Shown here in pieces: positions 34,376 through 45,479 of a stretch of 64,000 nucleotides of DNA (position 1 is its first letter; every line of letters starts with the position of its first letter). The stretch is from assembly GCA_028386065.3 (NCBI GenBank), contig JAKUCV010001732.1:23359-87358 (forward strand), written 5' to 3'. A program made the translations under genes and the position numbers. The notes beneath the pieces were generated by a model that saw nothing but the letters and a program-made list of their open reading frames with translations, did not search any database and had not been told where the DNA came from. This stretch comes from Turnera subulata (lineage: Eukaryota > Streptophyta > Magnoliopsida > Malpighiales > Passifloraceae).

Positions 34376-36052
34376 GGTAATTCTACAACAATGATCAACT
34401 CACACAAATAATAGTCATGCATATAAATCATTTAATAAGGAATTCTATTAAATGTGCTCCTACTACATAAATCAAGACAATTATATAAGTAGGCCAAGAT
34501 CTATATTTCACTACAACATAAGTCAGCTTTGGCTGATTAACTTATATCATAGCTATTTAGGTAGACAACTCTTGTCAATTACATCTCTATGCAACTCTTG
34601 GATAGTTGAGTGAACAACATCTTGTCCAAGTCTATCTTATAGACATTTCTCAACCCTTGCCCCTAGGTCCTTAATCCTATTAAGATAACCTAGTTAAGTC
34701 CACACCCACAATAAGCAGTCGAGATATTATAATTATCCACTCGCACCTTCTTAGGATAAACAATGGCACCTTGCTTTGGCAAAAACCTACCAATTGTTGA
34801 TCTTAAGCTTGATGAGTGCTTATCATGGAAGGCAACTAAGAACTTAATATTTTTCATCAACATATAATTCCAGCACATTAAATGCTTGTTCTTGATAAAT
34901 CATACATTGATGTCATGTAAGTTTGGAAAAACAAAATTACATGTGAACATCGATGTTCAACTTGTAACATCGATGTTGTGAGAATCTGATTCTCTCCAAC
35001 TACTTGGCAGTAGCTCAATAACATCGATTTTCAACTCTTAAACATCGATGTTGTTGAGATTCTTGAACTCCAATCTTTTTGGCAGTAGCTCAATAACATC
35101 GATGTTGCACTTTCAAACATCGATGTTGTTGAGATTCTGAAAGTTCAAGATTTTGGCAGTACTCAGTATTTCGGCCATATATAGAGCTGTAGAGCTTGGA
35201 TTTGTGCAAACTTGGTGTCACTGGAAAGCTAAGAAGTAGGGCTACAACTTTGTTGTTCAAGCCAGACACCAATTCGGCCTGCTTTTGCCCCGAATTCGCA
35301 GTTGAATTTACTGGGTTTCACAACATCGATGTTGAACACTTCAACATCGATGTTTGGAGATTGCGAATATGCAAAACATCAATGTTAACACTCAAACATC
35401 GATATTGGAGGTTGCCGAACCCTCAAAACATCGATGTTGACCATCAAACATCGATGTTTGAACTTCTAGAACTCAAGAGCATCGATGTTGGACTCTACAA
35501 CATCAATGTTATTTGAGTTCTGGAACTTCAGATCAATTTTGGCCGAGCTCAAATAACATCGATGTTTAACTCTTAAACATCGATGTTTTGAGAATTTTGC
35601 ATGAGAACATCGATGTTGGCCACACAACATCGATGTTGTGATGATTCGGCCGAGGCTAACCTTCATCAGAACATCGATGTTTGTCACACAACATCGATGT
35701 TATGAAGGTTCTGCCAAGGCTAAACTTCATGCCAACATCGATGTTGGTCTCACCAACATCGATGTTATAGCCTAGCTGTACTAGAACGACAATCGTTCTA
35801 TACACAAACCGACAATCGATTTTCGTTTTGTCGAACCCCTTCGACTTACTGCCAATAACTCCTTAATTGATATCACATACCAATCAAGTTCATGTTGTCA
35901 AAACACTTTTGACACATCCAACAACAACATATACAACACATATATAATTGAAATCAACATATAATGATCATGCTACATCACATATAACATATCATATATA
36001 TATGCATGAACATATCAACATATGCACATAAATCCGGTTTAGAGCTTCACAA
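34376..36052 (-). other. Copia-2 leader
   Basis: About 1.68 kb between primer site and gag, roughly 500 bp longer than in Copia-1. Most of the extra length is the palindrome array at 34945-35766. No coding capacity. Confidence 0.8.
34945..35766. repeat. Paired AACATCGATGTT palindrome array
   Basis: About 22 copies of the 12-bp palindrome AACATCGATGTT or one-base variants, arranged in 11 pairs. First-copy positions are about 34946, 35019, 35094, 35322, 35343 (partner), 35375, 35426, 35478, 35553, 35605, 35669 and 35733. Partners within a pair start 19-22 bases apart, about two helical turns. Pairs follow each other every 51-75 bases, except one gap of about 228. Sequence between pairs varies, but several spacers share TTGAGATTCT, TTGGCAGTA or GGCCGAG. 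It lies in the untranslated leader of Copia-2. Confidence 0.9.
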
Positions 36053-36067
36053 GAGGCTCCGCTACCA
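36053..36067 (-). other. Copia-2 primer-binding site
   Basis: Minus strand TGGTAGCGGAGCCTC one base from the 5' LTR, identical to the Copia-1 site and two bases different from the common initiator-Met site. Confidence 0.75.
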
Positions 36068-36068
36068 C

Positions 36069-37483
36069 TGTAAGTTTCCCTAAGCTATATGACATTCATA
36101 TACCAAGCACAACAAGCAGCGGAAGCAAGGAAACTTAACCAAGAACCAAGTGGAAGCATGCATAAACCGTATAACAAAATTTACATACCTTGTTCGGTTG
36201 AGGTCTTTCACCCAACTGTAGAGCCGAATCATCTAGAGCCAGACAAAAGCCTCGCCTCTCTACGGTATCCACACGAACCGTGACCGGCTTGGAATCGTCA
36301 CACGAATCCAATTCCGAGCTCACCGAACTAATGTGCTAGCAACAAGAAGCGGGTGCTTGTGTTTGTGGTGTTTGTGTTCTTCTTTCTTTCACAAAGAATG
36401 AAGAAGCTGAAGGTGAGTGTTTTTCTCAAGGCTCTCAAGACTCCCAAAACGTTCAGAGAGCACCAAGAGAGGAAGAAGATGATCAGATCATTCACATGCC
36501 AAATGAAGACATAGGTTAGTGGAAGTAATGGCCAACATCTTGGCCCCATCTCCCACTTAATCATGTCAAGACATGATAATGCCTCCACTAAACTTTCCAG
36601 CACAACACACACCATAAGGTCTGATCTCTGGTCAATAATTCAGTTAATTATTATCCCAAAACGACCCTGGTTCAACCACGGTCCAACCACACCTGGTCCA
36701 ACCATGGTCCAACCACGGTTCAACCACCTGCTCGAATCAACGGTTCTATGTGTGTGACCCTGTAGGCACTTGTAACGTCCAGCAATAATTGTAAAATTCT
36801 CATTTTACAATTATAAACAAAGAGCGGCGTCTAGCAACACATCATTGCTACCCGAACGACAAGATCAGTACTGATTCTCTATGCCTCGGAACATGTCATC
36901 GTCCCTTCGTCCCAGTATCTAGATCAAACACGAGACATGGAATATGTCAATCTCGTATATGTTTAATCTATGTTTCTTGATCCCCGAGTTAAGTGTATAA
37001 AACGGAAACGCGTGATATCACCATATCACCCAATCCGAGCATGGCCATGCATTTAACAGTTCAACTCTATCAAGAAACCATCCGATAATATACCCGTTAT
37101 ATGGGTCGGACGAATCCCCTCTTGATCAATCAAAACCCACTACATAATCATCATATACCCAATGATTACCCTTATGTCCACCCAGTTACGGGTGACTAGG
37201 AATAATATCACCATGTAGTGTTCTTATGTGGGTCGGTCTAGTCCACAAGTTCTCCAACTTGTACCCGTATGTAGAATTCATATCACATATGCAATTCTCA
37301 ACATACGCTAGTCTTAATTTATTATTACAACCCATCCGTAATAATAATCGACTAGGGACATTTAAGAATATGAAATATTCTAGGGTTATAAGTATGTGCA
37401 AGCGTTTATTGGAATAACCTTAATGTGTATACATGACTACAAATAATCATCCATGATTGGCTTTTGGGCATATTACACTAACA
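36069..37483 (-). repeat. Copia-2 5' LTR
   Basis: 1415 bp. Same ends as the 3' LTR, with a 90-bp deletion near 37209 and a shorter GGTCCAACCA run at 36668-36727. ATAAG follows at 37484. Confidence 0.93.
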
Positions 37484-37488
37484 ATAAG

Positions 37489-39082
37489 GAGAGTCAAGTC
37501 CTCCGCAATTTATTTTTGATTGCCACAACTTAATACAACTTTATCTTATTTTATGGAGGTTATGCAACCCCACACTCTAATGTAATTAGCACCCCGTAAA
37601 TTGCATGCTTCTTTATAGTGGCATAATCTAAATGTAGCCAGTTTTTGTAAACGGTCATCATTTTTCCTACTCAAACATTTCAGGCTAAATCCATATTATC
37701 TAAATTCTTATGATTCTTAAAATAACTTAAATCATAACTTAAGTTTTTCCCCTAAATTCAAATCAATTATTGTCAAATCAACAATGTTTCTCAACCAAAA
37801 CATTTGAAATCATTTGGACTTTTTTAATGGTTTTCACAAGTACCAAATAGTATAAATAATATATCACTGGTGTTTCATCAGTTTTCTCCAATATTTATGA
37901 AAATAAAGTTTATTTATTGATTATTTTTGTATAGATTGAAATACGTGGTTATTTTATGCTACCTACTAGATTTCAATGTTAAATTTTTATTTACAAGTTT
38001 TTTCTTGCGTTTTAGATAGGCACGGGATTATTTAAATTCTACATTAAAATTTGCTTAGCATTAATCATGTAATATAATCATGGATAGTGCTGGGAAAGAT
38101 GAAACAATGAGTAATTGATGTAGAAGCCAGAACACCACTTCTCTCATTTTTTTTTTTTTAAAGTAGAGAACAGGCTCTTAAGCAAAAAAAAAACAACTAG
38201 AGAGATTATCTGGCGAAGCATGTATTTACAACCCATGATACTTCAATAGTTTTACTAAGAAATAACTCAAAGTGAAACAAAGAAGAAGCACCCACGTGAA
38301 CATATCTCACTCCGTACCTGATTTCTTATTTAATAGCAAGGCATATGATGGATATATGATATGGCGACACCCCCCATGAATTCTTAAAGAAAAACAGTTC
38401 TGAATTTTAGATGTTAAACTCCTAGCTAGCTAGTAATATGTATATATGCACAGACCGTTTATTATATTTGAAGAAAAGCTTAAGGGATCCCCTACCCTCA
38501 GCTTCTTCTCTATGTTTTACTTGTTCCTTCCCTCCATCTCGCTTTGCTCATGTACGTAGTGACACAAGAATGGCAGATGAGAAAAGGACAAAAAATTTAA
38601 AAGGATTGAGACCAGCTAGGTGCAGTCTGGTTATCATAAAGAGAGGAAACAGAACCCTGCAGTCGCACTCTGGCATAGACAACCATTGAACTAATGACAT
38701 GTGTGGTTGAAAGATATAACTACTGTTGTGCAAAATATTATTGTACCCACTAAATTTCTCTGACACCGGTTGCCTTCATTGCAGGGACTAGCTAGCGTCA
38801 CAATCTGCAATGCATGATCTATTCCAGTTCAATATATAGTTAGTCTGTGCTAAAAGCTAACCACAGCTACTAAATTAACCCTCTCCATTGTGTAATGGAG
38901 TAATTAGCTAGCCACAAAATGAAATCAAAAGTATTTTGAGTTTCATATAACAGAACTGGCCACTAGGACAACAGAGCTATCTCCAAACTACTAGCATTTA
39001 ACTTCACCCCACAAACAAAAAACCATAGCATTTAACTCCATTTACTGATCACACCTACCCTTGTTACTACACCTTTTTCTCA
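37489..39082. other. Intergenic region upstream of GRP gene 2
   Basis: AT-rich sequence with no coding signal or recognisable element. It presumably contains the GRP gene 2 upstream promoter. Confidence 0.5.
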
Positions 39083-39094
39083 CTTTAAAAAGGG
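39083..39094 (+). promoter_or_regulatory. TATA-like core promoter of GRP gene 2
   Basis: CTTTAAAAAGGG, identical to the element before GRP gene 1, followed by a purine-rich leader (GAGAGAACACACAGAGAG) to the ATG at 39176. Confidence 0.65.
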
Positions 39095-39175
39095 ACTTCC
39101 AGACACACAAACCATACCAACTCGAAGAAGAACAAGTAAGAGAGAACACACAGAGAGATTGAGAGAAATAGAGAG

Positions 39176-39592
39176 ATGGCTAAGTGGAACTGTGTTTTTG
39201 TGATGCTTGTACTTGCACTTGCAGTGCAATGTACTGCAAGGGATGTGCCTGCAGTGAAAGATATGGCCACTGGCAAAACCGTTCCCTCTGGCGGTGCTGG
39301 TCTCGATGACCAGAAGAATTTCATGACATACGGCGGCATTGGTGGCTTTTCCGGAATTGGAAGCAATGGGCTTCCATTCCTCGGCGGAGGAGGAATCGGT
39401 GGAGTGGCTCCACTTGGCGGCGGCGGTGGACTAGGTGGGCTTGGTGGCCTGGGTGGTGGTATTGGTGGTTTGGGTGGTGCTGGCGGTGGTTTTGGTGGCG
39501 GTGTAGGGGGAGGTGTTGGAGGTGCTGTTGGTGGCGGAGTAGGCGGTGGTGCTGGTGCTGGTGGTGGGGCTGGTGCTCTTCCTTACCCATGA
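39176..39592 (+). CDS. Secreted glycine-rich protein 2
   Basis: Intronless 138-residue protein. The signal peptide is residues 1-21 (MAKWNCVFVMLVLALAVQCTA), followed by a 20-residue hydrophilic linker, GLDDQKNF at 42-49 and MTYGGIGGFSGIG. A glycine-rich tail of about 75 residues then mixes GGLGG, GGVGG and alanine-containing GAGAGGGAG units, ending ALPYP. It shares its architecture, the GLDDQKNF block, the length and the core promoter with the gene at 23834, but has more valine/alanine in the repeats and lacks the C-terminal cysteine. It is likely a cell-wall or apoplastic structural protein; the exact role is unknown. The pair is a tandem duplication 15 kb apart, with Copia-2 between them. 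Confidence 0.88.
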   Translation: MAKWNCVFVMLVLALAVQCTARDVPAVKDMATGKTVPSGGAGLDDQKNFMTYGGIGGFSGIGSNGLPFLGGGGIGGVAPLGGGGGLGGLGGLGGGIGGLGGAGGGFGGGVGGGVGGAVGGGVGGGAGAGGGAGALPYP

Positions 39593-41881
39593 AGCCTTTT
39601 ATGCTCTCAGAATCCGTAGTGTCAAATGTCGTCATAGTCTATGGGCAGTTAAGGTAGTTGTGTGAAAGTCTGCGTACTTTGTTCTGCTATTCGTATTTCG
39701 TTTCATGTAGTACTATTTCCTCCTTTTACTTTGATAATTCGATTTCCTTGGCGGGTGTTTGCCTAGGAAATTTTCGCTTATGCTTCAATGAAATGTTCCA
39801 CATAGACTTGACTTTAATTTACCAGCTTATTATTGCATGCATTTTTTTTTTGTTTATTCGTATTATTGCATGCAAAGTAGTTTTTCATGACTTAAAAAGA
39901 AATTTTGGCTACGTGGTGAACTGGTCAAATACCATTTGACCGTTTCAAGTCCTCGCCTCCATGAAGAAAAAAAGCGAAAAGGTAATGTCTCATGGCCCTT
40001 TAGAAATCCAAAAACGGGAATTTAATTAAACTCAAGTAAAGCCCACCTTACTTTACGAAAGCGATTTCTTCAACTTGATTTGAAATCAAAAGATCTTGTA
40101 GGGACGAGATGTGCTTAATTAGCATATCTATAGGTATTCATGAAAAGCAACCCAAACATAAAAGATTAAAGTTCAAACAGCTGCCTTAATTAAAGGTGCA
40201 ATGAGACCTAGCTAGTGGTCCACAAAATGTTTGGATATTCTTGATAAAATTCTCGTTTTAGGTTACATTATCCATAGGGCAAGTCATTGAACGGAAAAGC
40301 TGTGATAGGATAGGTGCATCTCGTATTACTTGTTTTGGGTTTAACTTGGCAGAATTTGGCGGGTTTGAAGCACCGTACTTTGTCTTAAGTCTTAAACCCA
40401 AATTAGATAGTCCTGCATGCATGTTATTGTCAAAGAATTGATGTTGTCCAAAAATTATTTGCCCGACATTTGGGGACCCGACACAATGTAATTCTGATAT
40501 GTCAATTAAGATTTAAGACAAAAATCAACTTAATTTGGTGAATCCAATATTTTTCTTCTTGCATAGTCCAACTTAATTAGGATGGATCTGGCGAGTCACA
40601 GACGTAGAGGTGTGATTGATGTATTATATTGTGTTTTTCTACTGGAACCATTGCATGTATGGTGGCGTTTGAGGCAAATTATGACACGATTAGAGACTGT
40701 GATTGATGTGCTTTCTTGGCTTTTATTACTAACATAACGCAAAAGTTTTTATTTATTTGGGGAGACTCTAAAATTAATCAACGCTCTTAATTAGGTTTTT
40801 AAGAGAAATGCATTAGAAGCAAAGGGGAAACCCGGCCAGTTAAGGGATGGTATTTCACTATTTTGAACTTGTAACGGTCTATATTTCTCAGTTTCTCAAG
40901 GACTGGTTGCTAGAATAACACTGGTTCCCACTCCTGCAAGAACCTGTGAAATATTGAATGCAGTTAATGCTGGTAGGTTTGGCTTTGCGAGAACTGACCT
41001 TTTAACTAAATTACTCTCAGTTTTCCGTTTCTGAATTATGGTCTTTGCTAGCTATAGCCTATGGGTGCAAAACAAAGAACCTTTACACCAGACGCCATTG
41101 TTATAGTATGTTTGGTACGTACCTATTCACGCTAATATTGGAACCCCTTATGGGTATATCAATGAATGCCACAGTGTGGTAGCTATCTCCCCAGTTTTGA
41201 AAGTTTAGTAAAGCAAGAGAACAGTAATTGGTTAGGGGTTTAATGTGTTTGGTGAAACCCTATAAATGAGCTTCTGCCAAAAAGAAAAATAAACCCCTAT
41301 ATGTGAGCTGCTTAGCTAGCAATTCGGTAGAAACGTATAACTTGGTCTGTCCAGTTTATTTACTTCGCAGGACTGTGAAATGCAGAGTCAGGGAATACAG
41401 AAACTGAGTTGATTCATGACCTGCTTGTACAGTGAAGAGGGCATCACCTACCACCAGTGCCGTGCTAGCTGTTGCGTTCTCGCGCATTTAAGTTGCTTAC
41501 TGTTGGAGAGAATTGTAGTCAAAGAACATGCAGGTCCACAAAGTGTGTATATTTTGGGGATCACACCTTGGCACTGACATTTGTCTTCCGGGATATCTCT
41601 TACTGTATCCTTTTTTTATAGCCACAAAATTTCTCTCATGAGTCCTGCAAAAATCCTGTCTCCCCCTAACTTAATGCCTGTACATATAGGCAATTTTATG
41701 GCAGTAAATAACTCTGTATACACTGAGCCAAGTTACGTTTCACTGTAACCAAATTCTAAATACATAATGTAGAACTATTGTTTAAACAAACCAAAATACC
41801 AAGTATCATTTTGAAGTTGTTAGATTCTATTTTTTTGATTAAATAATTATAAAATTGCTTCCTAGTTAGTAGAATAATATA
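39593..41881. other. Intergenic, no gene recognised
   Basis: AT-rich sequence downstream of GRP gene 2, with no open frames or element ends that could be assigned. Confidence 0.45.
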
Positions 41882-42376
41882 CTCCCTCCGTTCTTTTTTA
41901 TAAGACGTTTAGGAGGTTAGCATTTGTTTCCAATTATAAGACGTGTTGATTGTTTTTTAATAATTGTTTCCAAAATTTCCTTATTTAACCTTAAGTGTAG
42001 TTTTAAAATTCTTTTCAATTGCTCCCCTTTGGCTTGTCGGCCACATAATGGGGCAAATAGAAGATGGAGCATTTTTTATTCTTAGTGGCTGTCATTCTGG
42101 GGCAAATAGAAGATGGAGCATTTTTTATTCTTAGTGGCCATATAATGGGGCAAATAGAATTGGATTGATGAATCACGTGGGCCTTGCCATTTTGTCCTTG
42201 CCATAATGGGCCTCGAATTGTTGTCCGTTGATGTAAAGGTATCGAACGAAAAGCGTTCACATCGAGTTCGATTCTCTTACGCCCACAGTTTTTAGTCCTT
42301 TGATTAGACGTATCAGCATGTATGCCATCATCCTTTACTTTTTTCCAAATGCGTTGAACGCTTCGAATACCAATAC
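41882..42376 (-). mobile_element. Truncated mariner-like element
   Basis: Starts after a TA with CTCCCTCCGTTCTTTTTTAT, the plant mariner/Stowaway terminal repeat. On the minus strand (about 42376-42180) it encodes GIRSVQRIWKK, HADTSNQRTKNCGRKRIE and IPLHQRTTIRG. These are the helix-turn-helix and the conserved NCGRKR and PL.QRTT blocks of plant mariner transposases. The catalytic domain is absent. Instead a 49-bp unit is repeated 2.5 times (42041-42165). The other terminal repeat is missing because the CACTA element abuts at 42377. It is a dead deletion derivative. Confidence 0.78.
42041..42165. repeat. 49-bp tandem repeat in mariner remnant
   Basis: Two full units and one half unit, each containing GGGGCAAATAGAAGATGGAG and ending TTATTCTTAGTGG. 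The units are nearly identical, so the duplication is recent. Confidence 0.88.
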
Positions 42377-42870
42377 CACTACTAGAAAATTGTTGTTTTT
42401 CAACCAACTTTGCGACCTTTTTTACCTTGAAATTGGTCACTAACCTCATTTGTGACTCATTTTCTGACTAAATAAATTGGTCGCTAAATTGAGGTAGCAA
42501 ATCAAGTTGTGACGGTTCTTGCGACCAATTTATTTGTGACGGAATCTGCGACTATATTTGTGACTAAATTTGCGACCAATATTTGCGACAAAAGTTGCGA
42601 CCAATGTATTTGTGACGGAATATGCGACTATATTTGTGACTAAATTTGCAATCCATATTTGCGACAAAATTTGCGACCAATTTATTTGTGACGAAATCTG
42701 CGACTACATTTGTGGCTAAATTTGCGACCAATATTTGCGACGAAATATGCAACCAAAAAAATTCTGACTAGAACTATGACCAAATATGGTGAGACGGAAA
42801 TTCTTGACGCAAATTGTGACCAAATACGGTGTGATGAAAATTCCGTCACAATTGAAATGGTCACAAATAT
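42377..42870. repeat. CACTA left subterminal repeats
   Basis: Dense copies, in both orientations, of TTTGCGACCAA, TTTGTGACGGAA and TTGGTCAC-type motifs over about 490 bp. These are analogous to the TNPA-binding motifs of En/Spm. Confidence 0.8.
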
Positions 42871-43011
42871 GGTCATTGCTTCCTTTTTATACTGAATCGT
42901 GAGTTAATAAAATTGGTCACAATGATAATAATTTTCGTCACTAGTTCCGTCATCATTTATTTTTGGTGAAAACAAAATCATACCAATCCAATACCAAAAA
43001 TATATCCCAAT

Positions 43012-43012
<1 letters not shown>

Positions 43013-43051
<39 letters not shown>
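43013..43051. repeat. (TA)n microsatellite
   Basis: About 19 TA units between the left subterminal region and the last exon of the TNPA-like gene. Confidence 0.92.
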
Positions 43052-43053
<2 letters not shown>

Positions 43054-43203
43054 CAATTCAACAATTCATTTAACCAATGTAGTAAATCATATTGCTTTAC
43101 AATTCAAAACAACAAATAAAATGGGACAGGGTAAAATAATTAACAAATATCCTTAATAAAAATATGATACTATCCTTAATAAAGTATATAAAAACCAAAT
43201 AAC

Positions 43204-45478
43204 TTAATCCTCATTATAATTAGTATTGTTGTCATCTCCTCCACCGTCAATATCTTCATCATCACTACTGTCTCCTTCACTGTCAACATCTTTATCTTCA
43301 TCACTATCTTCACTATCATGACTATCTGCAAAATTAATTTACTATTAGTTTTTGCTAATATTATAAAAGTATATATAGAAAAATTCCCATAGTAACACGT
43401 GCAACACATTATCAATTATTTTTTTTTCCTTTAAGTTTATATAAAACTACATCACAAAACAACATAAAACAACACATGCACATAAAAAGTGGCAATCTTT
43501 TTGAAAATCAACCAAAATAAATAACTTCATACCATTGCTATCCTGAGGATGATTATAAAGATGTCCTTGTGCCTGCATTGATGAAGGGAAAAAACACATT
43601 GGATCCTGAGAATTGGTAGGTAGATTTTGCATGGTCTTTATCCAATTTTCGATATGTTCAACTTTTGATGCAGTTTCTTTAGCACTTGCTAATTGCATTT
43701 TCAGCTCCTTAACTTGTTGCTCAAGTGTGCCATTAGATGCCAATTGTGACTTTAACTCCTCCACCTCTTGTTGAAGATCTTCAGTCTTCTTGACTTGTTC
43801 CTCCCATTTATTCTCCCAATGATTGTTATTATATGGAGCCACACTTGAGGATCTATGTTTAATAAGACCTGATTCACCAGCAAGACCAATAATCCTTCCT
43901 TTTTTATTCTTACCACCAACAGCATCTATCCACACATCATACTCATTAGGTGCCTCTGGTTCAATCCCTTCACTTGTATTAGTGCTAAATATTGATTGTG
44001 CCTCAGTCCTTGTAAAAGCTTTCTATATATATAAGAATACAAATATCAATAAGTACAAGTGGAATGCCAATAATAGCAATGTAACAAGAAATTTGAATAA
44101 TGAAATAACTTACATGAATTGTTGCTACTGTATCATTCAACCAACCTTTTGGTTTGTTATTTTCTCTCCTAGAGTGAGTATGTAAGAAGGTTCCAGCAAC
44201 TCCTGGATCATACCCATACTCCTTAGCCTGTAAAATACAATACAAATTATTCATATAGATTGATATTACACCATAGCGGGTAATGCAAACAGTAATTAAT
44301 TTCAGAAACAACTTAAGTTGCCTATTAACTAGTACAGACAATTACAATTGCATACAAAGTAATAAATCAAATAAGTATATCAAATAAACGATCTTACCAA
44401 TTTATCTCTATGTGTTAGATGAGTAATACTACCACCAGTATGCAATGGAAATCCTCGTCCCCCACAATTAGAAGCTCGATTTTGTTTATTCTTCAGACAC
44501 TTTGCTTTGTACTCAGGAGAAGACCACACTGATTTCAATTGAGGCCAAATCGACTCCCTTATCCAATTTGGCCTTTCATCTTTTTCTCGAGCACGCTTTA
44601 GCATATTTTTAAGCAAAACTGAACCTCGATGCTCAAATATTGACTGCATTTTAGTTTCTTCTTGAGGATTCCACGTGTAGGTGTCCTATAACAAATGGAG
44701 AGAATATAAATCAATAAGTACTAAAGTTAAATTATGATGATGCAATTTGTAATGACACTATAAAAACATATAACTTAACAATGAAATACATACTCCAAAT
44801 TGCCGAAACATCATATTTCGTTGGTCTTGTGGAACCTTCTTCCAAGATAAATAGGCACCATTATAGTGACCTCTTATAATAGAAGAGATTGTCTTTGTGC
44901 ATCGATCCTCGTTTGTAAACCTACAACAAAACCCAATTGGATGAATTTTTTTTAACCAAACCACTAGTCATGACATTTTTCAACAAAACTATATTAAAAA
45001 ATACTTACTCATAGCCTCTAGGATAAATGGTAATCTTATCTGATGATGTAGGTGGAGAATTCTCAGCACAATTATTTGTAGAAGATAATTGAGGCGTAGT
45101 TGTTGCAGTTGCTATAGGGGCTATTGGTGACACCAGAGGTATTGGATTGATTGATATTGGTGTAGTAGAAACACCCACACAAGGTGAACTTGTAGTCAAA
45201 GGAGATGATGATGTTGTAGGACAAAATCTAGGGGGTTGTGACATGATATTAGGGGCAGTAAATGCTGGTAAGGAGGAAGATAAAGATTGGTTCAGTTCTA
45301 TAGGAGGGGTAATTGGTGGAGGAGAATATGTTGAAGGACAAGATGATGGTGCAACAGAAAATCCAGGGGGGTCGTGGTGGGATATTAGCTGTAGTCGATG
45401 CTGGTTGGGAATGAGTGAAAATTGGAGATGACTGAGTACCATTGTAAAAATAATTAAAAGCTGACTGTGAACCAACAT
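43204..45478 (-). CDS. CACTA TNPA-like protein (plant transposase family 24)
   Basis: Several exons read in order: a Pro/Ser/Thr-rich lead (45478-45005), FTNEDRCTKTISSIIRGHY with WKKVPQDQRN (44964-44758), ETKMQSIFEHRGSVLLKNML with RPNWIRESIWPQLKSVW (44649-44400), DPGVAGTFLHTHSRRENNKP (about 44225), then DVWIDAVGGKNKKGRIIGL and a heptad-rich coiled coil LQQEVEELKSQLASN...LEQQVKELKMQLASA (43935-43530). A last exon (43325-43204) after TTTTGCAG encodes an acidic tail. The wF..W and GRGxGLG-type layout is that of the family that binds CACTA subterminal repeats. It may be fused to TNP2, since the upstream frame runs into it except for one base in a G6 run at 45366-45371. Confidence 0.8.
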
Positions 45479-45479
45479 G

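Larger units (their letters stand above)
29437..37483 (-). mobile_element. Copia-2 LTR retrotransposon
   Basis: Complete-length minus-strand Copia relative of Copia-1. It has a 5' LTR (36069-37483), primer site, 1.7 kb leader with a palindrome array, broken gag-pol (30956-34375), polypurine tract and 3' LTR (29437-30941). Perfect target duplication ATAAG at 29432-29436 and 37484-37488. The two LTRs are close to identical by eye apart from indels, so insertion is younger than Copia-1. The coding region is nevertheless full of stops and deletions, so it was probably mobilised in trans. Confidence 0.94.

Noticed and set aside
34945..35766. CRISPR-like repeat-spacer pattern
   Set aside because: Repeats are 12-bp palindromes in pairs inside a plant retrotransposon leader; there is no constant repeat of 23 bases or more, no cas genes, and the genome is eukaryotic.
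39085..39635. Antisense frames opposite GRP gene 2 (His/Gln-rich)
   Set aside because: Complement of GGN codons; the sense frame has a signal peptide and promoter.
42376..42449. N-terminal part of the mariner frame as transposase sequence
   Set aside because: These residues are encoded by the CACTA terminal and subterminal repeat; mariner similarity starts only at GIRSVQRIW.
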